A DNA stretch of 37,335 nt, taken from the NCBI GenBank assembly GCA_049999805.1, contig JBNGIO010006013.1:1-37335 (forward strand). The letters run 5' to 3'. The stretch comes from Folioceros fuciformis (Eukaryota; Anthocerotophyta; Anthocerotopsida; Anthocerotales). Shown here piece by piece: positions 1-10,930 of the stretch. The translations under genes were made by a program, and so were the position numbers. Numbering within the stretch: the stretch's first letter is position 1; every line of letters begins with the position of its first letter. The notes beneath the pieces were generated by a model, which ran no database searches, was not told the origin of the DNA, and saw only the letters and a list, made by a program, of their open reading frames with translations.

Positions 1-576
1 TGATTGCTGCGGAGCTGAGCTCCCTGCGCAACTAGCGGGGGTTTTGCGCTAAGTCTTCCTCAAGTGAGAGAGCTTTGGCTTGCCTCTCCGTCGCGCTAGT
101 GGTCCACCCTCAGGGGCCCTTTTCAGTTGGAAGGGAGCTGCCTTAACGCCGGGCTTGCAACAGACCTGCCTTGCTGACCTTGAAGTAGAAAACGGCGGCG
201 CTGCGTCTGCATTTGTATGGGACGGTGTTTTGTACCCTTGCATGGATGATCTCTTACTTTTTCTGTAGTTTGCTTTGCTGATTCTCAGCGGGGTGTCTGG
301 AGAAGGTATCATTGAGCCCTAGTCCCGTCACCTGGCAGGTGGTGGTGGTAGGGATCATTTTTATTGCAGAGCGCTCTGAAGTATTACGTGGTGGCCTGAG
401 CCCTTATGTATGCGGGGAAGGGTCCTTAACCTTCAGAGACTGGTTGGGGTGCAGGACGCCTGGGCATTGTCAGCTTCCTTTTCCCGTCTGCCCGTTGAGC
501 ATGTTCCATCGCACTGTAGGCCAAAGCATATTCGTTGCTTATGGATGGTGCGAGCTAGTGACCGTCTTCCTCACTC
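1..576. other. Left-edge sequence upstream of CK2 alpha, no gene assigned
   Basis: I see no convincing protein here on either strand. The open frames are short, overlapping and unlike any family I know. The stretch ends in an assembly gap, directly followed by codons from near the N terminus of CK2 alpha. It is therefore probably promoter, 5' untranslated sequence or a leader intron of that gene. This is inferred from position only. Confidence 0.4.
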
Positions 577-676
577 NNNNNNNNNNNNNNNNNNNNNNNN
601 NNNNNNNNNNNNNNNNNNNNNNNNNNNNNNNNNNNNNNNNNNNNNNNNNNNNNNNNNNNNNNNNNNNNNNNNNNNN
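577..676. other. Assembly gap (100 N) removing the CK2 alpha start
   Basis: A run of exactly 100 N marks a scaffold gap of conventional, probably unknown, length. The next base is the first base of a Val codon belonging to the conserved N terminus of CK2 alpha. The start codon and about the first five codons should therefore lie inside the gap. Confidence 0.97.
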
Positions 677-2955
<2,279 letters not shown>

Positions 2956-3529
2956 GGCTGCGGTCTGGATTTGCCGAAGCCCTGAAGTAAATGGGGTCTT
3001 CGACTCCATGAGGGCTTTCAAATGGAGGGGGTTGGCCGTGATTCTTTGGGTCTTTATCTCGTGGATCAGCTAAGGTGGTCTACAGTTGTGGCGGGCAGAT
3101 CTGGACTTGGCCTGGAGTCATGGTAGGAGTGCCTAGTATCTACTTGTATGAGTAGGGTGGAGGGTGGAATCCTGGACGTATTTGCAGCTTCTCCTTGCCC
3201 ATGTGTGGTGCTGTCTTTAGCTGATATGGATATAAAGAGGACCGACTTGACCTTGTGAGTGAAACTGGTTCAGCTGGCTCGGTTCGTTGGATTAATGGTG
3301 CAACTGTCGATTTCAAAAGTTCTTGGTTCTGACTTTCAGTTTAGAACGGTCCCAAACACTGACGACAGTGGACGCTGCGCCGGTAATGCCGCAGCGTTGT
3401 GGACGTGAGTCCCCGATCGTTCTCGGGGTACATTCCCGACAATGGGTCTCGTGCAAGGCCAGCAGGTTGGGCTGGGTCGATGTCCTTGAGGTGCATGGCT
3501 GATGGCCTGGAGGGTGGTGGGGACGGTTT

Positions 3530-5870
3530 GTGTTGGTTCAGGTGGATGGGCAGTTCCAATGCGCCCTGGGCGGATGGAGAAGCATCGGTCGATTGCACTG
3601 GCTGCTGAGGACGCTCTTGTTGCTTCTCGTGATTCTGTTTATCGCCGTATCGTTTGCCATCCACCGTTACGGTTACGGAGAGGTGAGTCCACAGTGTGGA
3701 GCTGAAGGTCCGTGTGCTGCGTTTCATGACTGTCGGGACATTGGACGATGTGCTGAGCCTGTAGCCCACTTGCGTTGAAAGCACCAGCAAGTCTGGAGAT
3801 GGCGATCTCAGAGTTTTCTGCCTGGTTGGGGCTCCACGAGCTGCAGGGTGGGTAGCTCTTTACTACCAACTTCCTCCTGCAAGAGCAAACGCGACAGCGC
3901 CTTTACAATTTGCGCACTCTCTCCAGTTGGACGGCACGACCTCCCGCTTGAGTCTTCCGTCGGGGATTGTGGAGAAGACTTCCGACTTGGAACGAAGACC
4001 ATTGTGGGGCAAGAACCGGAAGCAGGTGCGCCACTGACTCCTGCGCACCAACCCTTGTTACATCTGCGCGATGCTCTTCTCACCTACTCTTATGGCGGGA
4101 AGCAGGAATTTGAAGGTGTCCGCAAGAGCCTATTAGCCATGGCAGTCGGGGTCAAACAGAAGGGCACCGTCGATCAGATTGTTCAACGGGTACCTTCTCC
4201 ATTCATCTCTACCTTGTCAACAAGTTTTACTGTGCGCATGACTCCGGGCTGTCATTTATTCAGCTGCCAGTTGATAATTTGCTCCGTGCTTGGCAGTTTC
4301 CGTTGAGCGATTTCACAGTGATGTTGCTTCACTATGATGGAGTGGTGGATGAGTGGAATCACTTGCCTTGGTTTAACGATGTTATGCACATTGTGGCTCT
4401 GCACCAAACGAAGTGGTAGTTTCTGGCAACCTCCGTGGCCCTGCCCCTGCCCTGCTAAGTATTCGGTCAAGTGCACATCAATGGGGCCTGATGGATGTGG
4501 ACAAATTGTAAACAGGTGGTTTGCCAAGCGTTTCCTCCATCCAGATATCGTGGCCCCTTACATGTACATTTTCCTGTGGGACGAGGATATCGGGGTCCAG
4601 AACTTTCAGGCAGGCAGGTACGGTCTTCAAGTCGTGGGTATTGGTACTAGTTGCAATGAGTTCCCAAGTTACGTCCTTAGCTGTATCGAGGTTTGCTCGT
4701 TGGCGTGTGCGGTAGCGTTGTGCAGAATCTTCACGTAATCATGGTCTGCAAGGTTGATTCTAGAAGTCTTATCTGTCAGCGCAGATATGTGTCCATTGTG
4801 AAGGAAGAGGGCCTGGAAATCTCACAACCGGCCTTGGATCGCAAAATATCCGAGATCCACCACGGGATCACAGTCCGGAATCCCAGAGTTAGAGTGCACA
4901 GGTAAGATATGCTGGGATGCTCCCAAGTCCTTCAGTATAGTCATACATTGACGATAAGATTCTCCAGCGTTGCGCAGGAGGGTGTATAAGTACCGTGGAA
5001 ATGGTCTCTGCTGGGAAAATAGCACTTCACCTCCCTGCACTGGGTAAGCTTATCCCCACAATTGCTTTTCACTCGGTCCACGTACCAGTGTACATTATCA
5101 GATGTGCTTCTGTTGATAGATGGGTGGAGATGATGGTGCCTGTATTTTCTATAGAAGCATGGCGATGTACGTGGCACCTCATACAGGTAGTAAACTTACT
5201 GATGACCAACGATCGCAAGTTTTTGTGTTTTCTGATCATTTTTGTCGGACGTTGTGCAGAATGATCTCATTCACGGCTGGGGCCTCGACATGAAGCTTGG
5301 CTACTGTGTTCATGTAGCACCCTTACATTCTTTCATTTTCAAAATCATGGTAGCGGCATGGAAGCTAACCATAATGAGCTGTTGGCAGGGAGACAGGACT
5401 GCGAAAATCGGAGTTGTAGATGCTGAATATGTTGTCCACCTTGGAGTCAGGACATTGGCAGCAACAGATGTACGTCATGCCACCTTACCCTTTGCAAGGT
5501 TGCTGTGGTCTTTCATCCTCAAATGCTTTCTGCAGTCTGTAGGATCGTTGGACGAGGCAGACAATCTCGAGGGTCAGAATGACGAACGACTTGAGGTAAC
5601 GCCGCCTAAATTCGAGTGTATGAAGACCAGGCTGTAACCATTCAGAATTTTCTCTTTGTTGCAGGATTTAGGAGGAGGGAGGATTGTAGATTCCAGAGTC
5701 AAGGTACTGCTATGAAAAGCTTGCTGTCGTCATAAAGCTTTTGATTTTCCATTAACCTACCGTGGCGATGCCAGATAAGAAAAAGATCGTACAGGGAATC
5801 GCATGTTTTTCACGAGCGTTGGGTACAAGCGGTGGAGAAAGATGATTGTTGGACAGACCCATACGTGTAA
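3530..5870 (+). CDS. DUF707 family membrane protein, first exons unresolved
   Basis: This plant-wide family has no firmly established function and is often named lysine-ketoglutarate reductase trans-splicing related. Secure exons are about 3927-4025, 4106-4189, 4297-4415, 4516-4617, 4785-4901, 4978-5043, 5120-5186, 5260-5313, 5389-5469, 5536-5595, 5665-5703 and 5775-5870. From 4106 they join to exactly 295 codons including the stop. Family blocks visible are LPSGIVEKTSDLE, AVGVKQKGTVDQIVQ, KWWFAKRFLHPDIV, FLWDEDIGVQNF, EGLEISQPALD, TWHLIQNDLIHGWGLDMKLGY and GVVDAEYVVHLG. An upstream exon ending at 3682 encodes a strong hydrophobic segment (LLLLLVILFIAVSFAI) followed by a GT donor, as expected for a type II membrane anchor. 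The start codon and the 3683-3926 splice pattern are uncertain. The start given is only the limit of the open frame, not an ATG. The WDED block recalls the metal-binding DxD of glycosyltransferases, which is inference only. Confidence 0.88.
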
Positions 5871-6889
5871 CCGCATTCCAGGGCGGAGTCTATCTTAACA
5901 GCTAGTCAAATTGATGCTTTGCTGAAGGCTCTGTCGGAAACTCTTCTGCGTGCTTCGAATCTCATTTGTGGTCTGCCGAACTTTGTGGTCTGTGGACTTT
6001 GCATTCTTATTTCTTTCCCGAACACTTGTATGAATTTGTATGTAACATTGGATATGACATAGGTCTCTCGTCCCGGGGCCCCAGCGTCAAGAGTGGTCAT
6101 CCAGGAGAACTGACTTGGTCTGATACCACATCCAGAACTGTAGAAAAGGGTTTGGATTCGGACGACGTTGATCGCCTATCCTAGGATCCTTCCACGAAAA
6201 GTCTTCTCCAGGAAAATGGTCATCGAGATCGGTTTCACTTCCATTGGTCTCACCAGCCCGGGGATCTCTTTTGCCACCGAAACGTTGGTAGAGGGTACTG
6301 GTCCATCCTGACCATGAGTGTCGGAGGCTGCTTCTTCCAGGGCCAAATGGACATTCTGCCCCAAAACAAATGGAACACACGCAAGAAGACATGAACGAAC
6401 TGGTGAGCTACATCTGCGAGGATCCAGAACAAGGCATCCGAGCCAAGCACTTCCGTGGCGATGTGCCAGCAAGCAGTCTCCTCCTTGAGTTTGTCGACAT
6501 CGTTTACCGTGCTGAAAATGTTGAACACAAGCCTGGCTGAATGGTTTTCAATAAGCCCTAGCGGAACACTGACAAGGAAGGTACGAGAGTCCAGAAGCCC
6601 ACAGTTCTGTACAGGCCTTGTTCAATCGGGCTCCCGATGCTGGAGTCGTTCAGCGCGGAGGACAGCTGAGCTTGGTACGCTGCAAGCATGAGAAGGCCTA
6701 CAAGCTCACTCACTGTGGCCGGGATCTCAATCACAGATGTGAGGAGTCACAGTAATGTCCTCGAGGGAATGTGTCTGTCTTGGCAAGCCCTCTGGCGTAG
6801 AATGTCCAGGCCACAGCAACAACTGTGAAGCAAGTTACCAGCATCGTGGTGCACCTGTAAGATGAAGGGGCGCACCAGTGAGGGGTGAG
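5871..6889 (-). pseudogene. Unidentified decayed minus-strand coding remnant
   Basis: Between the DUF707 stop and the PPR remnant, the minus strand carries protein-like but broken stretches. About 6528-6250 reads a run with the block LKEETACWHIATEVLGSDALF followed by hydrophobic residues. About 6860-6540 reads further hydrophobic segments, including EIPATVSELVGLLMLAAYQA and GFWTLVPSLSVF, interrupted by stops and frame changes. The impression is of a membrane protein gene that has lost its frame. I do not recognise the family. The first roughly 200 bp also serve as 3' flank of the DUF707 gene. It could be a multi-exon gene whose introns I failed to place, or chance. Confidence 0.3.
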
Positions 6890-7069
6890 CCCATCTATCA
6901 CCCTAAACCATGATGGGAGATTGAATTCTGGTGATCCACCACCTGTTGTTCATCTTCGGTGGTACATGTGGATGCTGATAGGATACAGATATCCATCAGA
7001 ACCTGTCAACTCCAGCCTCAACCAGTCGGTTAGTGGAATTGACACTTCCTTGCAGAGAACTCCTCTGTC

Positions 7070-8418
7070 TCACGGTCGATCGTTACAACTGCAAGAACCA
7101 GCTGCAAATCGATGGACACGGTATCCATCTCTAACAGCAATGTCTCTCTTCTCAACCCTTGACATGATCTGCGTGGCACCGTGGCAGTCACCACACACGC
7201 GTAGATTTTTCGTTACCAGCAGAGGTGTGGCACCGGGAGTGTTCAAGAGACCATACGCCAGAGCTAGTCTCTCAGCATGCCCGCAAAGCGCCTCTTCCTT
7301 TTCCTTCTCAGACAGTGACTTCAACACCAACTTCGTTTGTGGAACATGGCCCCCTTCCTCCTTTACACGGACGTTCATGCTCTCTGCTTCGAACGAAATT
7401 AAAGCCCGTCGTGCATCTTCCAGTTCCCAACGTTTTACATACATGTCCACCAGTCAGGTGCCAAGAAATAAATCAGGAGCAATGCCACTGTGCAAGTGCA
7501 CTTTCCTGCCAAACTCCAAGTCGGTTGAAAATGCGCAAGCTTGAAGAGCAGCTGCAAAAACGAGCGAATCTGCCTCCACCCCTGAGGTACGCATTTCAAG
7601 GTACAGTTGCACGGCATTACTAGGCTTCCCATGCTTAGCACATGCGGAGATAAAGGAAGACCACATGAAGGCATCTGGTTTTCCTACCCTGGTGAACACA
7701 TCCATGGCCTCTTGTAACCGACCTTCGCGTGCATACATGCGAAGCATATGGTTCCCCAAATATGTATCTGACTCGTACCCAAGATTGACCGTGAGATCAT
7801 GAACTTGACGCAGCACAGCCAAAGCCCTCTTAGCTGCAGACAGTTTGAGCACAGTACACAGCACACTGAGGAACAGCCTGTCTGCGCCAAGGATTTGACA
7901 GTGCCTCAGTCAGTTTCCTTTGGTGACTTCAATGGCTCACGGTTATGGTAGTTACTACAACCATTTCTGATTCTGCGGACCTGACGGGATGACGACAGCG
8001 TAACTTGGCGGGAGATGTACCATGACCCATCTGCATATCCAGAGCAATCAGCTGCTCGCCCACTCAAACTGGATTGGAAAAGTTGTTCAGCCAGAGGACC
8101 TCGCCGGAGCCCTCACGCCGGAAGTCAGGCGAACGGGAGCTCTTCGTATCTCTCCTGTTGTCCCACCACATGGTAGGCTCCACAAAAAATTGTTTCCACA
8201 AGAGCTCCTGTTCCTGGCGACGACCATCTAGAAAGCTGCTCCCCAGCCACAGCACTTCTCGGAAGTGCTGAAGGCCTTGCACTATCGTAGATCAAGCGTT
8301 CATTGTTCGCCAGAAATTTACTCCCTGAGGTGAGACGAACAGGAAATCTTTGGAGATTCCCTGTACACCCATCCATTGGATGGGTCCAGAACAGATCCGG
8401 TTGCCATGATGCAGCCAT
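7070..8418 (-). pseudogene. Truncated DYW:KP PPR pseudogene, paralogue of the gene at 10931-13324
   Basis: Reading minus from 8418, this copy follows the intact PPR gene: a start resembling MATIWQPD, the WWDNR...SPDF block, and PPR repeats (GRLQEAMDVFTRVGKPDAFM). It is broken. The frame changes in the N-terminal part near 8070 and 7900, and an in-frame TGA lies at 7454-7456 where the intact gene has a Cys codon (TGC). Most of the PPR array and the E motifs are missing, so the fourth visible repeat runs directly into the deaminase-like domain. That domain (7070-7400) is still open. It keeps the HAE zinc/catalytic motif (CGHAERLALAYG), the CGDCH motif and a terminus ending in DRP, against GRP in the intact gene. 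It is a degenerate duplicate and not expected to make a working editing factor. Confidence 0.85.
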
Positions 8419-8719
8419 CTTCCAGGCGCCCCGCTCGGGACATGAGTCGCACAACGAACTATGCAGACCGTAGCAGAATGCGTGGGAATTGTGAAGGACC
8501 AGCGAAGCGTGCAGATTCGACATCACCCTTCGCAAGTGCAAAGCACAAGCTTTAGGAGATGCGCGAATAGGAAAATTATCAGGAATCGTGTCCTACCCAC
8601 GAAGACTGCCTCCGTATCACTCTTTCCTCCATGCATGACATACGCCGAGCAAAAGAAGGCGACGGAACGGTGCATTGGGGCTCTAAGAGTGGGTCGGTCT
8701 AGAGATTAATACGCTTTGC

Positions 8720-8807
8720 TTAATCAGATTGGTAAGCTCTATTAAGCAGATTGGCAAGTTCTATTAAGTAGATTGGTAAGTTCTATTAAGTAGATTGGTA
8801 AGCTCTA
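8720..8807. repeat. 22-bp minisatellite, four copies
   Basis: Four head-to-tail 22-bp units lie at 8720-8741, 8742-8763, 8764-8785 and 8786-8807. Each contains the core AGATTGGTAAG or AGATTGGCAAG and differs at one to three positions. It lies in non-coding sequence between the PPR pseudogene and the reverse transcriptase remnant. No function is apparent. Confidence 0.9.
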
Positions 8808-9289
8808 TTAGTAGTAAAATTTTCATTCGAGTTAGATAACGTTGACAAGGTTGCATGGACATGTGACAAAGTTTGTATGGACGTGTCGTGTTTATGTTGG
8901 GTATGGATAGTGAATATGTTGGGTGGCTAGGGCCTTCTGCGAACCATTAAGGATACCATTGTTACCATTGTGCACTTTATGCCGTTCACCCACAATCGCA
9001 CTACATTATACCATAAAGGATCTTTTCGATTTTACAGTCAAGGAGCTTTTCTTTTTTTTCTTGGATAGGGTGGTCTACCCACCTCCATCTTTGGAGGCGC
9101 TGTTTTGGACAGCTTATGACCATTTTCAAGATTCAATTTTGTCTCCAGGATCCTTTGAGTGGTTTTTTAGAGCTTTTTATTCTTGTAGTTGTTGTGGTTA
9201 GGGCTAAGGTTCCCAATTAAATCTCACAAGTTTGGTGCATAGTAGGCTACTAGCTTTGGAAAAGCTACATGAAGGGTGCACTTTATGGC
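8808..9289. other. Non-coding spacer, no gene seen
   Basis: AT-rich sequence with T-runs. An uninterrupted plus-strand frame at 8923-9201 encodes a low-complexity, Phe-rich 92-residue peptide that resembles nothing I know. It may be decayed 5' sequence of the retroelement that follows, but I cannot show that. Confidence 0.4.
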
Positions 9290-9458
9290 TATGAGGGAGA
9301 TGCTTTAAGACCGGATTAGCCATATTATTGCTATTCAACTTCGTGAACGCTTCCATGTACATCTTGCACTCCACTAATTTGGGCTTGCAATCCTAAGTGA
9401 GTGCGAATCTTACAACCCTCGATATTGAGGCCGCCCTCAAGTCACATCCTTATTAGGT

Positions 9459-9902
9459 GGCTTTATAAGTTGATATTGAGAATGATTTCAACACTAGAGG
9501 CTGTACAAGTTGATATTGAGAATGATTTCAACACTACTAGAGGCTGTACAAGTTGATATTGAGAATGATTTCAACACTACTATAGGCTGTACAAGTTGAT
9601 ATTGAGAATGATTTCAACACTACTATAGGCNNNNNNNNNNNNNNNNNNNNNNNNNNNNNNNNNNNNNNNNNNNNNNNNNNNNNNNNNNNNNNNNNNNNNN
9701 NNNNNNNNNNNNNNNNNNNNNNNNNNNNNNACTAGAGGCTGTACAAGTTGATATTGAGAATGATTTCAACACTACTAGAGGCTGTACAAGTTGACATTGA
9801 GAATGATTTCAACACTACTAGAGGCTGTACAAGTTGATATTGAGAATGATTTCAACACTAGAGGCTGTACAAGTTGATATTGAGAATGATTTCAACACTA
9901 TT
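9459..9902 (+). repeat. 40/43-bp minisatellite derived from reverse transcriptase motif A
   Basis: Eight visible units, four on each side of an assembly gap, share the core GATATTGAGAATGATTTCAA. Spacing between units is 40 or 43 bp. Each unit encodes the peptide VDIENDFNT, which is motif A of the reverse transcriptase fragment it lies in, carrying the motif's Asp. Units differ by a single base or by a CTA triplet. Because 40 and 43 are not multiples of three, the array cannot be read as one protein. Confidence 0.9.
9631..9730. other. Assembly gap (100 N) inside the minisatellite
   Basis: 100 N placed within the 40/43-bp array, with identical repeat units on both sides. The gap is best explained by failure to assemble through the repeat, so the true array may be longer. 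Confidence 0.97.
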
Positions 9903-10464
9903 TCTAAAGTCACCATCTTCTTGGAGGTAAGGAGCACATGTACCAATTGGCTTGTCTCATTCCATTTGTTCACTCTTTGTATGGCTTGCTACCTAAGCTT
10001 TATTACCAACAAAACGTGGTTATCGAGGGGGTCTCAATTTTTTTATTCAACAACAAGGCACGGGAATCTACTAAGGGGTGCTCTTTTTGCAATGACACAT
10101 GTTCTAGCTTTATATTCTACTGCCTTAGCATATTCGGAATGAGGAATGCATTTTTCTATATATGGCCGATGACACCCATTTGAGACATAATCAAAGCATC
10201 CTTTAATCTTTTCTCCTTAAAGCTCTTTAAGATGGGATTGAGGATAAGTTGTCTTAGTGTAGGCCTACACTTAGATAGCTTAAGGGCCAAACCCTCTTCA
10301 AGCATTACTCACTCTCTTCAATATTAAGAGGGGGGACATCTGTCTCCTCATAGGGTCACTAAGTCAATTCTTAATTCCAATAAGACTACTCAGCACCCTT
10401 GACAAGATTGTCACTAAGTCCCTACCACACAAGTTGGATTATCACTAGGTCCCGACCACACAAG

Positions 10465-10560
10465 TTGGTGCCATTACTTCATGGCTGCTTGGTGCCATTA
10501 CTTCATGGCTGCTTGGTGCCATTACTTCATGGCTGCTTGGTGCCATTACTTCATGGCTGC
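10465..10560. repeat. 24-bp perfect tandem repeat, four copies
   Basis: Four identical 24-bp units containing GCCATTACTTCATGGCTG run from 10465 to 10560, followed by the start of a fifth. Just upstream (10405-10464) a looser duplication of a CACTA(A/G)GTCCC...CACACAAGTTGG block occurs. Perfect identity suggests recent slippage or that the array is young. It is non-coding. Confidence 0.92.
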
Positions 10561-10930
10561 TTGGTGCTGTAGCATGGGATTTCACTTAAAACAGGTGCAT
10601 TTTTATAACCTTTGCTGATCTAAGAATCTAAGTGGTGGATCCACAAGGACCAAATTCCGGCAGTATTCATCTCTTGGACTTTCAGAAGGCCTATGGAGGT
10701 GCATGCCGCTATATGGCTTTGGCTTATTTTCCACTGACTTCTGTCAATGGAACATAATTATAACTACTTCAGCCGCGGGATAACAATTATAACTGAGGAT
10801 GCTGGTCCAAGGTTGCAGAGAAAGGCGACCCTTTGCTCGCTTTGCCATAGGCCAATCCATCTCCAAAGGTCAAATGGCGGCAGTCTTCCAGCCTACACAC
10901 ATGAAGGGAGGGGCTAATTCTTCGTCACTG

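Larger units (their letters stand above)
9290..10380 (+). mobile_element. Decayed LINE-like reverse transcriptase fragment
   Basis: With frame changes and stops, the plus strand reads as pieces of an RNA-dependent DNA polymerase palm. About 9335-9460 gives a degraded IQLRERFHVHLA... segment. The palm motif A block QVDIENDFNTISKVTIF follows at about 9850-9920. About 10085-10180 gives a degenerate LLRGALFAMTHVLALYSTA block (normally RQGDPLG...LFAL). A MADDTHL stretch near 10165-10185 stands where the catalytic (Y/A)DD motif belongs. The pattern resembles RVT_1 proteins of non-LTR type in which ADDTHI follows an LFAL block. No endonuclease, poly(A) tail or target duplication was found. Boundaries are approximate, and the middle is expanded by a tandem repeat with a gap in it. 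Confidence 0.6.

Noticed and set aside
8720-8807. A CRISPR-like array
   Set aside because: Units are contiguous with no unique spacers, in a plant nuclear context; it is a plain minisatellite.
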